The translations under genes were made by a program, and so were the position numbers. The notes beneath the pieces are model-generated. The model searched no databases. It had not been told where the DNA came from and was given only the letters and a program-made list of their open reading frames with translations. Positions 1 through 9,170 of a DNA stretch of 64,000 bases are shown piece after piece. The first letter of the stretch is position 1. Every line of letters starts with the position of its first letter. Origin of the DNA: Microcoleus sp. CAWBG506 (GTDB lineage: Bacteria; Cyanobacteriota; Cyanobacteriia; Cyanobacteriales; Microcoleaceae); the NCBI GenBank assembly GCA_020883125.1, contig JAHREW010000009.1:96778-160777 (forward strand), written 5' to 3'.

Positions 1-399
1 CACTACCAAGCTAGGAACGCCAACTTGCTTAGCTAACAGGATGTGTTCGCGAGTTTGAGGCATGGGACCATCAGCCGCAGACACTACCAGGATGCCGCCG
101 TCCATTTGAGCAGCACCGGTGATCATGTTTTTCACATAGTCAGCGTGTCCGGGGCAATCAACGTGGGCATAGTGCCTATCTGTGGTTTCGTATTCTACGT
201 GAGCAGTATTAATCGTAATACCGCGTGCTTTTTCTTCAGGCGCGGCATCGATTTCGTCGTATTTCTTACCCTTGGCCTGACCCAGGGCCGAAAGGGTCAT
301 GGTAATCGCGGCGGTTAAGGTTGTTTTGCCGTGGTCAACGTGACCGATCGTGCCGATGTTTACGTGGGGTTTATTCCGTTCAAATTTTGCGCGTGCCAT
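1..399 (-). CDS. tuf: Elongation factor Tu, N-terminal part (cut by window edge)
   Basis: The minus-strand frame starts with ATG at 397-399 ([16 protein letters not shown]) and runs off the left edge after about 133 codons. It carries the G1 loop GHVDHGKTT, the switch I region with RGITINTAH, and the G3 motif [10 protein letters not shown]-Tu is the GTPase that brings aminoacyl-tRNA to the ribosomal A site. It lies about 100 bp downstream of fusA on the same strand, the usual last position of the bacterial str operon (rpsL-rpsG-fusA-tuf). The rest of the gene, and the rpsJ that often follows in cyanobacteria, would be outside the window. Confidence 0.97.
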   Translation of the reverse strand, partial: MARAKFERNKPHVNIGTIGHVDHGKTTLTAAITMTLSALGQAKGKKYDEIDAAPEEKARGITINTAHVEYETTDRHYAHVDCPGHADYVKNMITGAAQMDGGILVVSAADGPMPQTREHILLAKQVGVPSLVV

Positions 400-440
400 T
401 CTCGATTTGTTCCTTGTTTTTTTTAGCGATTTTAGACTTG

Positions 441-500
441 AGATTTTAGATTCTCGATTTTGGATTCAATCCAAAATCCAAAATCTAAAATCTAAAATCA
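441..500. repeat. Heptanucleotide repeats forming an inverted repeat between fusA and tuf
   Basis: Units of the type AAATCTA and AAATCCA are repeated. The left half (GATTTTAGATT, then GATTTTGGATT) is the complement of the right half, so the RNA could fold into a long A/T-rich hairpin. It lies in the only gap between two co-directional str operon genes. Short tandem heptamers are common in filamentous cyanobacterial genomes. A role as processing site or attenuator is possible but not shown. Confidence 0.6.
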
Positions 501-2573
501 TTAGTTCCCTTTGTTCTTAGCGATAATGGCTTCAGCCACATTTCGCGGCACTTCTTCGTAATGGCTGAATTCCATTGTGAAGATGCCTCGACCTTGGGTT
601 TTCGAGCGGATGTCAGTGGCGTAACCAAACATTTCTGCTAGTGGAACTTTTACAGAAACTTTGGCAATTCCCTGATCCGTCTCTTGACCTTCGATCTGAC
701 CCCGACGGGAGTTGAGGTCTCCGATGACGTTCCCGATGTAATCTTCGGGAACTTCGACCTCTACCTTCATCATAGGCTCTAGCAGCACAGGCGTTGCATT
801 CATCACGGCTTCTTTGATCGCCATTGAACCGGCGATCTTAAATGCCATTTCTGAGGAGTCTACATCGTGGAAAGACCCGTCTACCATAGTAGCTTTGAGG
901 TCAATCATCGGATATCCTGCTAGAATACCTGATTCGCAGGCTTCTTTCATCCCTTGTCCTGCCGGGCCGATGTACTCTTTGGGTACAGTGCCGCCGACAA
1001 TTTTGGAGACAAATTCAAAGCCGCTTCCCTCTTCTGCGGGTTCTAGTTCGATCACGACGTGACCGTACTGACCTTTACCGCCGCTTTGGCGGATAAATTT
1101 ACCCTCTGCCCGGACGGCTTTGCGAATGGTTTCGCGGTAGGCTACTTGCGGTTTACCGACGTTGGCTTCTACTTTGAATTCGCGCAGCATCCTGTCTACC
1201 AAAATTTCCAAGTGCAGTTCGCCCATGCCGGCGATGACTGTCTGGTTGGTTTCTGGGTCAACGTTGACTCTGAAGGTGGGGTCTTCTTCCGAGAGGGACT
1301 GGAGGGCTTTGGAGAGCTTCTCCATGTCTTGTTTGGTTTTGGGTTCCACCGCCACCGAGATGACTGGTTCTGGAATAAACAGGGATTCCAGGATTACTGG
1401 TGCTGTTTCGTCGCAGAGGGTGTCACCGGTGAAGGTGTCTTTCAAGCCCAAGGCTGCTCCTAAGTCTCCGGCGCGGAGTTCGTCTACTTCAATCCGATCG
1501 TCCGCTTTCAGAACAATCAGGCGAGAAACCCGCTCTTTTTTGTCTTTGGTGGAGTTGAGGACGTAAGTACCTTTTTTGAGGATACCGGAGTATACCCGCA
1601 CAAAGGTGAGGCGGCCGTAGGGGTCTGACATGATTTTGAATGCCAGGGCTGAGAGGGGAGCATTGTCGTCGGCGTGTCGCTCTGCGATGTCGCCGTTGGC
1701 TAGGTGCCCTTGAATTGGGGGAACTTCCAAGGGCGACGGCAGATACTCGATTACTGCATCTAACAACAACTGAACGCCTTTGTTTTTGAATGCAGAACCG
1801 CACAACATTGGGACGATGCTGCCAACGAGCGTCCCGTGGCGCAGGGCCGACTGGATTTCGTCTTCGCTTAGTTCTACGCCTTCGAGGTATTTCTCGGTGA
1901 GGTTGTCGCTGGTTTCTGCTACGGATTCGATCAGCTTGGTGCGATATTCCGTGGCTAGATCTTTTACTTCGTCGGGGATTTCTATTTCCTCGATATCAGT
2001 GCCGGTGTCGTTGTTGTAGATGTAGGCTTTCATTTGCACTAAATCTACAATGCCTCGGAAGTTTTCTTCGCTACCGATCGGGATTTGGATTGGTACGGCG
2101 TTCGATCTCATGCGATCGCGAATTTGACCGTAGACTTTATAAAAGTTAGCGCCCATCCGATCCATTTTGTTGACGAACACAATCCGTGGCACTTTGTACC
2201 TATCGGCTTGTCGCCAAACTGTTTCCGATTGTGGCTGAACTCCGCCTACCGAGCAGAATACTGCGATCACTCCATCTAGCACTCGCATGGATCGTTCTAC
2301 TTCGATCGTGAAGTCTACGTGTCCGGGAGTGTCGATGATGTTGATTTTGTAATCTTTCCAACTGGTGGTGATAGCGGCGGCAGTAATCGTAATTCCCCGC
2401 TCCCGCTCTTGCTCCATCCAGTCGGTAACTGCTGTTCCTTCATGCACTTCACCCATTTTGTGAACCATGCCTGAATAGAACAGAATTCTTTCAGTTGTTG
2501 TTGTTTTGCCCGCGTCAATGTGGGCTGCGATGCCGATGTTGCGGGTTTTTTCTAGCGGGACGGTACGTGCCAC
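501..2573 (-). CDS. fusA: Elongation factor G
   Basis: This 690-residue protein catalyses GTP-dependent ribosome translocation. It has the G1 motif [10 protein letters not shown] near residue 18, the RGITI switch motif, DTPGHVDF and NKMD in the GTPase domain, followed by the EF-G domains II-V at full family length. The start is GTG at 2571-2573, preceded by AAGGAGGT at a spacing of about five bases. TATAAT-like hexamers lie around 2600-2616 upstream, so an internal promoter is possible, though I see no convincing -35 box. The gene sits between rpsG and tuf in the normal str order. Confidence 0.98.
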   Translation of the reverse strand: MARTVPLEKTRNIGIAAHIDAGKTTTTERILFYSGMVHKMGEVHEGTAVTDWMEQERERGITITAAAITTSWKDYKINIIDTPGHVDFTIEVERSMRVLDGVIAVFCSVGGVQPQSETVWRQADRYKVPRIVFVNKMDRMGANFYKVYGQIRDRMRSNAVPIQIPIGSEENFRGIVDLVQMKAYIYNNDTGTDIEEIEIPDEVKDLATEYRTKLIESVAETSDNLTEKYLEGVELSEDEIQSALRHGTLVGSIVPMLCGSAFKNKGVQLLLDAVIEYLPSPLEVPPIQGHLANGDIAERHADDNAPLSALAFKIMSDPYGRLTFVRVYSGILKKGTYVLNSTKDKKERVSRLIVLKADDRIEVDELRAGDLGAALGLKDTFTGDTLCDETAPVILESLFIPEPVISVAVEPKTKQDMEKLSKALQSLSEEDPTFRVNVDPETNQTVIAGMGELHLEILVDRMLREFKVEANVGKPQVAYRETIRKAVRAEGKFIRQSGGKGQYGHVVIELEPAEEGSGFEFVSKIVGGTVPKEYIGPAGQGMKEACESGILAGYPMIDLKATMVDGSFHDVDSSEMAFKIAGSMAIKEAVMNATPVLLEPMMKVEVEVPEDYIGNVIGDLNSRRGQIEGQETDQGIAKVSVKVPLAEMFGYATDIRSKTQGRGIFTMEFSHYEEVPRNVAEAIIAKNKGN

Positions 2574-2907
2574 AGCTACCTCCTTGAGTATTCTCTGCTG
2601 TTATAATACAATTATACTACACAGAAACCCTATTTTGTAGTCGCGACGGACTGACAACATAAGTTAATGGAGCTTATTGTTACATTTTAATATTTTTTGC
2701 AAGATTTGTTTACAAAAATATTAAGTATGTGACATGGAGGATTAAGAGAGTTTTGAATTGGGTTTTTTCCAGTGTTGAGTTTGCTTCTTGCCTCGCAGCC
2801 TAGGCCTTGGTGAAGCAACCTCAATACTAAAAATTTACACTTTCCAATCTCTCACTCAATGCTCTCATACCACAAAATCGTCCAATTGAACTTACCAGAT
2901 TTGGCGA
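2574..2907. other. Intergenic gap between rpsG and fusA
   Basis: The stretch holds the fusA ribosome binding site and TATAAT-like boxes close to its left end. The rest is A/T-rich, and I see no ORF with recognisable similarity, no RNA gene and no strong terminator. A gap of this size within the str operon is compatible with a separate promoter for fusA-tuf. Confidence 0.5.
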
Positions 2908-3378
2908 TTAGTAGCGGTAGTGGGCGAAGGCTTTGTTGGCTTCTGCCATACGGTGGGTTTCTTCGCGTTTGCGAATGGCGCTACCTGTTTCGTTGGCTGC
3001 ATCCATCAGTTCGTTGGCGAGCTTGGCGGCCATGGAGCGGCCGGTTCTGGCTCTGGCAAATCTGATCAGCCAGCGGAGGGCGAGGGTTGTTCCGCGATCG
3101 GAACGGACTTCCATCGGCACTTGGTAGGTGGCTCCACCTACGCGGCGGGCTTTGACTTCCACTAGGGGTGTAGCGTTTTTGACTGCTTTTTCAAACAAGT
3201 CTAACGGTTCGGCTCCTGTGCGTTCTTGGATGGTTTTGAGGGCGTCGTAGACGATGCTGGAGGCAACGGATTTTTTACCGTGCTGCATAATCCGCCTCAC
3301 CATCATGCTTACCAACCGGCTGTTGTAGGTTGGATCGGGGGGGACTGGACGTTTTTGAATAACTGTGCGGCGAGACAT
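2908..3378 (-). CDS. rpsG: 30S ribosomal protein S7
   Basis: The protein has 156 residues, the normal S7 length, starting [20 protein letters not shown] and including the conserved segment [17 protein letters not shown]7 nucleates assembly of the 3' domain of 16S rRNA and contacts tRNA at the E site. It lies 138 bp downstream of rpsL on the same strand, as expected in the str operon. Overlapping plus-strand ORFs here are antisense shadows. Confidence 0.98.
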   Translation of the reverse strand: MSRRTVIQKRPVPPDPTYNSRLVSMMVRRIMQHGKKSVASSIVYDALKTIQERTGAEPLDLFEKAVKNATPLVEVKARRVGGATYQVPMEVRSDRGTTLALRWLIRFARARTGRSMAAKLANELMDAANETGSAIRKREETHRMAEANKAFAHYRY

Positions 3379-3516
3379 AGTTCTATTTGGGATTTTTGAT
3401 TTTGAATGATGGAGTTTGGGGTTTTTGTGAGCTATCGATCGACTATTAATTAGCTATCAACGGGCGATCGAGGGTTTATTTTGACTCTCTAACCCCTCAA
3501 AGATGCAAGTTACGTT

Positions 3517-3900
3517 TTATTTCTTCGCTGCTTTAGGACGTTTTGCCCCGTATTTGGAACGACCTTGTTTGCGGTCTTTCACGCCTGCCGTGTCTAATGT
3601 ACCGCGAATGATGTGGTATCTAACTCCCGGCAAATCTTTTACCCTACCGCCGCGGATCATGACTACGGAGTGTTCTTGCAAGTTGTGACCGATACCGGGG
3701 ATGTAGGCTGTCACTTCAAAACCAGATGTCAGCCGCACCCGCGCCACCTTTCGCAGCGCCGAGTTAGGTTTTTTCGGGGTGGTTGTGTACACTCTGGTAC
3801 AAACTCCGCGGCGCTGGGGGCAACTCTTGAGAGCTGGCGATTTGGTTTTTTTCTGCGTTTGTTCCCGTGCTGAACGAATGAGTTGCTGAATAGTGGGCAT
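3517..3900 (-). CDS. rpsL: 30S ribosomal protein S12
   Basis: This 127-residue protein is full length for S12 and contains the conserved [20 protein letters not shown] region and the decoding-site loop [16 protein letters not shown]12 sits at the decoding centre of the small subunit, and residues in these loops are where streptomycin-resistance changes arise in other bacteria. The lysines at those sites look wild type. It is the first gene of the operon, so the operon promoter should lie in the gap above 3900. Confidence 0.98.
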   Translation of the reverse strand: MPTIQQLIRSAREQTQKKTKSPALKSCPQRRGVCTRVYTTTPKKPNSALRKVARVRLTSGFEVTAYIPGIGHNLQEHSVVMIRGGRVKDLPGVRYHIIRGTLDTAGVKDRKQGRSKYGAKRPKAAKK

Positions 3901-4439
3901 GAGTTACGGCATTTCTAGCTTTTTGCTGAATAGAGTGATTTTGTGGCATCCGCACTGAAAGTCCCTTCCCCTATGCGGAGATGGGATTTTGGGGAAAATT
4001 ATGGATGAATGAGGATACCAGACTCTGTATTGTACACGACTCAACTCTTTTTGGCAATATTTTTTCGATCGCCCGCCACTGCTGGAACTTATTTCCGGGA
4101 GTTTTTAGCCAGCTTAAGGAGTGCAGTGGCCAAGGCAATCTCAGTCGCGGAGGCAGAAACCGGGTTTAGTGAAAAATAGCCTTGAGGTCTTGAATCCTTT
4201 GGTAGATGGGTCTCAACTTGACGCTGGCGATCGCATCACAGCTACGGGTCGATCCATATCACATAAGATTCTAGAAAATACCCCAATAATATCAGTGATG
4301 GACTAACTTTCTAGAGCCTTGGTGATTTTTAAGTTCAGATTCGGTTAATTCGCGAGGGATGCAACATAGACTCACAAACATTTAAGAAAGATTTAAAACT
4401 GATAATATAGTAAGGCGATACTAGGATAAAAGGACGGCT
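3901..4439. other. Divergent intergenic region between rpsL and the HD-domain gene
   Basis: The 539-bp gap separates two divergent genes and should carry both promoters. The right part has GATAATATAG around 4401-4410 and an AAAGGA ribosome binding site just before 4440. A short GCAGAAACCGGGTTT sequence near 4150 resembles dispersed repeats of this genome. I found no credible ORF or RNA gene. Confidence 0.45.
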
Positions 4440-5291
4440 ATGTTTAATTCTACTGAACTACTAATTGAGGCTTTCATTCAACACCTTGAGAATGGCTATA
4501 GCCGCACTTACGGAGGGTATAAATCAGATTATGCGGATATAATTTCTTGGGTGGGAGCAATGGCATTAGAAAACATTGCCAACAGCGACGCTCTTTATCA
4601 TAATGTAGAACACGCAATTTGTGTCACCCTCGTCGGTCAAGAAATCTTGCGGGGAAAACACATTCGCAAAGGAGGAGTATCCTGCGAAGATTGGCTCCAC
4701 TTCATCATTTCGTTGCTGTGTCAAGATATCGGATATGTCAAAGGAGTTTGCCGACTTGACCAACAAGCAGAAGGATTGTACGCTACAGGAAAAAATGGCA
4801 TAAAAATTGCCCTTCCTGCCGGTGCAACCGCAGCCAGCCTAGCACCTTACCGAGTTGATAGAGCTAAACTCTTCATTGACGAACGCTTCGGGAATCACAA
4901 GCTAATTAATGCTGAAGCCATCAAGAAAAACATCGAGGAAACTCGTTTTTCGGTGCTTGATAGCAACGCGAATCAAAATGTAGTTAATTATTCGAGTTTA
5001 GTTCGCGGTGCGGACTTGATCGGTCAACTGAGCAACCCACAATATTTACAAAAAATCGGCGCGCTGTTTTACGAATTGGAAGAAAGCGGTGATACTAAGG
5101 TCTTGGGCTACCGACATCCGGGGGACTTGCTCCAAAGCTACTCGAAGTTTTACTGGAGCCGTATTTATCCGCACATCAGCGAATCTCTAGGTTACTTACA
5201 GTTAACCCAGGAAGGTAAACAGATTGTTGCTAGTTTGTATGCGAATGTATTTCGGATGGAACATCAACGCTGCGATACTGAGGTTGCTTGA
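4440..5291 (+). CDS. HD-superfamily metal-dependent phosphohydrolase-like protein (Npun_R2479 type)
   Basis: This 283-residue soluble protein resembles the cyanobacterial HD-domain family typified by Npun_R2479. The first metal-binding histidines are seen in YHNVEHA (H54 and H58). The central dyad reads Q95-D96 in CQDIGY, where the family norm is His-Asp, so one metal ligand may have changed. HD proteins commonly hydrolyse phosphoesters or nucleotides, but no substrate can be named here. The start has AAAGGACGGCT upstream. The gene stands alone and ends at a hairpin terminator shared with the convergent rpaA. Confidence 0.8.
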   Translation: MFNSTELLIEAFIQHLENGYSRTYGGYKSDYADIISWVGAMALENIANSDALYHNVEHAICVTLVGQEILRGKHIRKGGVSCEDWLHFIISLLCQDIGYVKGVCRLDQQAEGLYATGKNGIKIALPAGATAASLAPYRVDRAKLFIDERFGNHKLINAEAIKKNIEETRFSVLDSNANQNVVNYSSLVRGADLIGQLSNPQYLQKIGALFYELEESGDTKVLGYRHPGDLLQSYSKFYWSRIYPHISESLGYLQLTQEGKQIVASLYANVFRMEHQRCDTEVA

Positions 5292-5360
5292 TGGGGAATT
5301 GTTTTTCTATATTGATAAATTTAAATCTCGAAACAGGATTTTTTGGGTCTATTAGAAATC

Positions 5361-5393
5361 AAAAGCCTGAGAGCAAGTGTTCTCAGGCTTTTT
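5361..5393. terminator. Bidirectional intrinsic terminator
   Basis: The stem AGCCTGAGA/TCTCAGGCT with an eight-base loop is flanked by A residues on the left and T residues on the right, so it can end transcription from both sides. It lies between the convergent HD-domain gene and rpaA. Confidence 0.9.
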
Positions 5394-5436
5394 AGCTAGA
5401 TTTTTAATTGGTTGTGGCGTCTTGTGGCGCACTAAC

Positions 5437-6177
5437 TCAAGCAGATGATTTGCTTTCCTCGGCTACTTGCTCGTTGCTGGGTAATTCCAGACAATAGCCG
5501 GCTCCGTATACAGTTTTGATGTACCGAGGATGGCGGGGATCTGGTTCCATCTTGGTTCTCAGGTGTCTGATGTGTACGCGAATGGTTTCGATGTCGTCGT
5601 CGGGGTCATAACCCCAGACTTCTTTAAGAATTTCGCTGGGAGAGACTGTCTGACCGTGGCGCTGAAGCAAGCAGTGTAGTAACTCGAACTCTAGGTGGGT
5701 CAATTTGACAATCTGAGTATACCAAACAGCTTCAAACCTTTCTGGTACAAGGGTCAGTGGCCCGTAATTGAGGATTTCGGAGTGTTTGGCTGCTTGGGGG
5801 ATGCGGTCTGTGCGCCTCAGTAGGGCTCGCACTCGCGCTAGCATTTCTTCTAGTTCAAAGGGCTTGGTGAGGTAGTCGTCGGCACCGGAGTTGAAGCCTT
5901 CTACTTTGTCTTGAGTTTGACTTAAGGCGGTCAACATCAAGACGGGAATGTCGGCGGTGCGATCGTCTCGTCGCAAACGCTGACATACTGTGAATCCGTC
6001 TACTCTAGGCAACATCAGGTCTAGGACGATCAAGTCTGGTAGCAGTTGTATGGCTAGGGCCTGACCTTTGATGCCGTCTTCTGCGTGGGTTACTTCGTAC
6101 CCAGCCATTTCTAGGTTAATAGCTACGAGTTCCGCGATCGCCGCGTCATCGTCAATAACAAGTATCCGAGGCATCAT
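5437..6177 (-). CDS. rpaA: OmpR-family response regulator, RpaA type
   Basis: The 246-residue protein has an N-terminal receiver (DDD acidic pocket at residues 9-11, phosphoacceptor Asp in [11 protein letters not shown], Lys in YLTKPFE) and a C-terminal winged helix ([20 protein letters not shown], then [14 protein letters not shown]). These segments match RpaA, the cyanobacterial regulator that carries circadian output from the Kai clock through the kinase SasA, better than its relative RpaB. Two adjacent ATG codons (6172-6177) can serve as start. The identification rests on remembered family sequence. No sasA or kai gene is in the window. Confidence 0.82.
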   Translation of the reverse strand: MMPRILVIDDDAAIAELVAINLEMAGYEVTHAEDGIKGQALAIQLLPDLIVLDLMLPRVDGFTVCQRLRRDDRTADIPVLMLTALSQTQDKVEGFNSGADDYLTKPFELEEMLARVRALLRRTDRIPQAAKHSEILNYGPLTLVPERFEAVWYTQIVKLTHLEFELLHCLLQRHGQTVSPSEILKEVWGYDPDDDIETIRVHIRHLRTKMEPDPRHPRYIKTVYGAGYCLELPSNEQVAEESKSSA

Positions 6178-6282
6178 TATTTATCTCACCGCTAACCAGA
6201 CGGGGCAGCCTACAGCCTTCTGGGGGTTCCAGCTAACTTTAACGAACAATTTACTAATTTTAAGCTTCATTAAGGATAGTAA

Positions 6283-6297
6283 GGTTCTTTAAGAACC
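6283..6297. promoter_or_regulatory. Palindrome upstream of rpaA
   Basis: GGTTCTT and AAGAACC are perfect inverted arms separated by one base, about 110 bp upstream of the rpaA start. The symmetry suits a dimeric DNA-binding protein. No T-run follows, so it is unlikely to be a terminator. The function is inferred. Confidence 0.35.
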
Positions 6298-6535
6298 TGT
6301 TGAACTATGTAAATATTCTTGTAGTAATTATAAGTGCTAAGGGTGTATATCAGAAAGCCTCTTCCCCAAAAATCTTGCCTGGGGTTGATTTTTTGCCGGC
6401 TGCCATCCTCAACTTTAGCAGCATCTCTGGGCGCTGTCACCGACTCTGGCGGTCCTTCGATGACAAATTCTAGCTCCGACTCCCCCTCGATGGGATGCCA
6501 AATTATATCAATTCCGGTTGTATCGTCAGGTGATT

Positions 6536-6587
6536 TAACCGCGAAGGCGCGTTCGGCGAAGCCGTTCCCGTAGGGTAGGACGCGAAG
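6536..6587. repeat. Dispersed 52-bp repeat, copy A
   Basis: This 52-bp sequence (taaccgcgaaggcgcg...) occurs again as an exact reverse complement at 35122-35173. The core holds short inverted parts (TTCGGCGAA). It belongs to a class of short palindromic repeats that are widespread in filamentous cyanobacteria. Confidence 0.85.
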
Positions 6588-6746
6588 CAAGAGAAGAGAG
6601 AGTTTAATACAGGACGATGAAGAGAGGATTTTATATTAGTCCTTTTTTTCGACAAATATTCACGCAGGGTTTCGACTCCGCTCAACCACCAGGGGTTTTT
6701 GACCCCCCATGGGTAAGTGCTGACAAGATGCTTCCCCGCCAATCTC

Positions 6747-7730
6747 CTAGGATGTAAAATTAGCCAACCAATTGAGCAGGTTCAATTCGTGGAGAATTAT
6801 TTGTCTGGCTTCGGCAATTTTCTCGATCGCTTCATGCCAATAATCGGGGGTTGCCATCACCTCTGTGATCAATTCTACTCCTGTCTGATCCAGACTGGGA
6901 AGCCGCAGAAAACTCCCCGCCGGCAACAATTTATCCGCCGCGGCACCGCCGTAATAAATCGGCAAACACCAAGCTAACAAAGCATCCCAAAGCTTCTCGC
7001 TCACATACCAATCATTTGCTGCATAATTTTCAATAGCTAAGTTGTAATAGTAGGGCGCAACGGCGTGCCATTTATTGTTCACAATGCCATTACCGCCCGC
7101 CCAATGGGGCAGGTTTCGCCCGTAAAGGTCAAAATTTAATTCTTGTGCTTGCAGCAATTTGATAAACTCTAATCGCTGGCGGTGATTGGCACTACGGCTA
7201 ACACCTGAAGTAATCCAAGAACAGGGTTTAGTTTTAGCGGGTGGCGGCATTTGATCTAGTTCTCGAAATGAGTTGCTGTGATACCAAATTGCGGGCATAT
7301 AATTTGGGTTTGGTGCGAAGTCGTCGGGCCCGGAAATGTAACCGCAGTAAAGTTTTGCTTGTTCGTAGTTGGCTTTGGTAATTTCAATGACTTCTGGTAA
7401 TGGTGGCTCGCGAATTAGGTAAATAATGCGTTCTTTGGGGACTCCGCGCAATTTTTCTAGTAGTTGATTTTCGGAATTTGGAGGGCTAGGATGGCGAATT
7501 TTGTCTAGCCACGATCGCTTTGTCGGCGCTTGGGGAAAGTCGAATTGATACATGAGTAAGAAGTCTGGTTCTGGGTGATTTGCTAGCATTTGAATGTTTC
7601 CCCATTTTCCGAAGTTTTCGGGGGTTTGTTGCCACAGCCAGTCGCTTTGGCTCATGGCGGGGTAGGTGGTGATTGTGCCGATAATTTTTGGGTTCATTTT
7701 TAATATTATGTGGTTAATACGAACCATCAT
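6747..7730 (-). CDS. Glycosyltransferase family 10 (fucosyltransferase-like)
   Basis: The C-terminal half carries the GT10 signature: LAIENY, then a DWYVSEKLWDALLAWCLPIYYGG-type segment that forms the GDP-sugar site of alpha-1,3/4-fucosyltransferases. The N-terminal half is variable, as usual for the acceptor domain. The product is therefore likely to transfer fucose, or another GDP-activated sugar, to a glycan. The frame allows a start at 7730, but ATG at 7697 (MNPKIIGTITTYPAM) fits the beginning of the fold better. It is the last gene of the minus-strand glycan cluster, which also has a GT11-like gene. The acceptor is unknown. Confidence 0.85.
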   Translation of the reverse strand: MMVRINHIILKMNPKIIGTITTYPAMSQSDWLWQQTPENFGKWGNIQMLANHPEPDFLLMYQFDFPQAPTKRSWLDKIRHPSPPNSENQLLEKLRGVPKERIIYLIREPPLPEVIEITKANYEQAKLYCGYISGPDDFAPNPNYMPAIWYHSNSFRELDQMPPPAKTKPCSWITSGVSRSANHRQRLEFIKLLQAQELNFDLYGRNLPHWAGGNGIVNNKWHAVAPYYYNLAIENYAANDWYVSEKLWDALLAWCLPIYYGGAAADKLLPAGSFLRLPSLDQTGVELITEVMATPDYWHEAIEKIAEARQIILHELNLLNWLANFTS

Positions 7731-7805
7731 AGGTTTGTAGTGAGGACTGAAATCCTCTCAGAATAATGGCTAAATTCCTTACTTACTAGAGGAACCAATT
7801 TTAAA

Positions 7806-9005
7806 TTATGTAAGCATTTGCGATCGCACTTGCTCGTCTACATAACTCAAAATTTTCTCAATCCGATTTTCCTGGGAAAATTGCTTGACAAAATCTATAG
7901 TTTCTGCATAACCTTCTACCTTCCAGGGATATTTTATTAAACTACTTTGAATGCTTTGTGCAAATTCATAGGGGTTATCGGGTTCGCACCAAGTCGCAGC
8001 GATGTTTCCCGATTTAAACTCCCGCAAAGATGGAATCTCAGTCGCCACAATTGGAGTTCCAGATGCCATATAATCAAAGAATTTTAAAGGAGATGTAAAT
8101 GTCGCGGCTTCTGTGCAACAGTGAGGGTGAGTTAAAACATCAGCGGCTTGTAGCAAGCTAGCAAGTTGATGCTGTGGGAGGTAGCCGATAAATTTTATGT
8201 TGTTAACTTGCTGGGATTTGGCTAGTTTTTGGTAGGCTGTTACTTGGGATTCGGTACCACCGGCGATCGCAAATTGAACTCCCGACAATTCCTTCGCCAC
8301 ATCCACTAACATATCCACACCTTTAAACGGGTAAAGTCCCCCTGCATAAACTGCTAAATACTCTCTTCCATCTGTTAATAGCTGCTGTCGCCAATTCTGG
8401 GATGCTGCCGTTTTTCTGGCGAAAAATAAATGATTGAAACCATTGTGCAGCATAATTACTTTTTCTGGTGGCATTCCATTTTGCATCATGCTTTCTCGCA
8501 CTGTATCGGCAACAGTTACAGCAATTTGAAACAGAGGATTGCGGACAATTTCTGGTTCAAACTTCTTGTTTTCGTGATGATGCTGTTCGTAGATAGCAGG
8601 AATTCCATTTTTAATTGCTGCTTTGACAAAGTTCCAGTCGCGGCTGTGGACAATTTGAGTTGATTTCCGCAGGTGCATTGGTAGGTAGTATTTTGATACT
8701 ATTGTACTCGAACTCGTCCACTTGTTGTCCCAAAGGTCGATGGGCCACGGCATCGGTAAATCTGCTACTTTTAAGTTTTCTTGAATGTTGTAGATTTTGG
8801 CAAGTTGTTCATCGGGTTTTCTAGGTTGAAAAGGATGGAGTAAATCTACTGGATTAAGAGCACTCCATCCTTTACGGAGATATACTAACACTGCTGGTAA
8901 ACCGAGATTTGCTGCGGCATTCGCCGAATGAGCAACTTGAACTAAGCTAGCTACATTCGGTTGTGGCAATATATTGCGGGTGAAGAATACATAATATGGA
9001 GACAT
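7806..9005 (-). CDS. Glycosyltransferase family 4
   Basis: This 399-residue GT-B enzyme has the typical C-terminal Rossmann domain: YAGGLYPFKGVDMLVDVAKE after about residue 217, a loop with GYLPQHQLASLLQAADV, and the nucleotide-sugar EX7E-like segment around FFDYMASGTPIVATEIPSL. GT4 enzymes are retaining transferases that use nucleotide sugars on lipid- or polymer-linked acceptors. It lies 75 bp upstream of the GT10 gene and 165 bp downstream of the ABC exporter on the same strand, which suggests a role in building the exported glycan. Donor and acceptor cannot be read from sequence. Confidence 0.88.
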   Translation of the reverse strand: MSPYYVFFTRNILPQPNVASLVQVAHSANAAANLGLPAVLVYLRKGWSALNPVDLLHPFQPRKPDEQLAKIYNIQENLKVADLPMPWPIDLWDNKWTSSSTIVSKYYLPMHLRKSTQIVHSRDWNFVKAAIKNGIPAIYEQHHHENKKFEPEIVRNPLFQIAVTVADTVRESMMQNGMPPEKVIMLHNGFNHLFFARKTAASQNWRQQLLTDGREYLAVYAGGLYPFKGVDMLVDVAKELSGVQFAIAGGTESQVTAYQKLAKSQQVNNIKFIGYLPQHQLASLLQAADVLTHPHCCTEAATFTSPLKFFDYMASGTPIVATEIPSLREFKSGNIAATWCEPDNPYEFAQSIQSSLIKYPWKVEGYAETIDFVKQFSQENRIEKILSYVDEQVRSQMLT

Positions 9006-9170
9006 GGTAATGGGTGATGGTAATTGGTTAAAAAAGCTATGGGTATAGTGAGAAAGGGGGAAAAGTTAGCAAACAAGATTAAACAGTGGGGTGAGTAACC
9101 CGAATTTAGTATAACGAACTATCAATGACAAATAACCAATAACCAATCACCAATAACAAATAACAAATAA

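Larger units (their letters stand above)
6270..6590 (-). pseudogene. Unrecognised short ORF, probably a degenerate remnant
   Basis: The frame encodes about 106 residues. Its first 15 or so codons lie inside a dispersed 52-bp repeat and the last 25 are low-complexity Tyr/Ile-rich, so only a middle part (with GIDIIWHPIEGESELEF) looks protein-like. I do not recognise it. The likeliest reading is the relic of a gene into which the repeat inserted, lying in the 569-bp gap between rpaA and the glycan cluster. The remainder of the gap shows nothing else coding. Confidence 0.25.

Noticed and set aside
1059..1566. Plus-strand ORFs of 134 codons opposite fusA
   Set aside because: They are antisense shadows of a highly conserved gene and lack ribosome binding sites and similarity.
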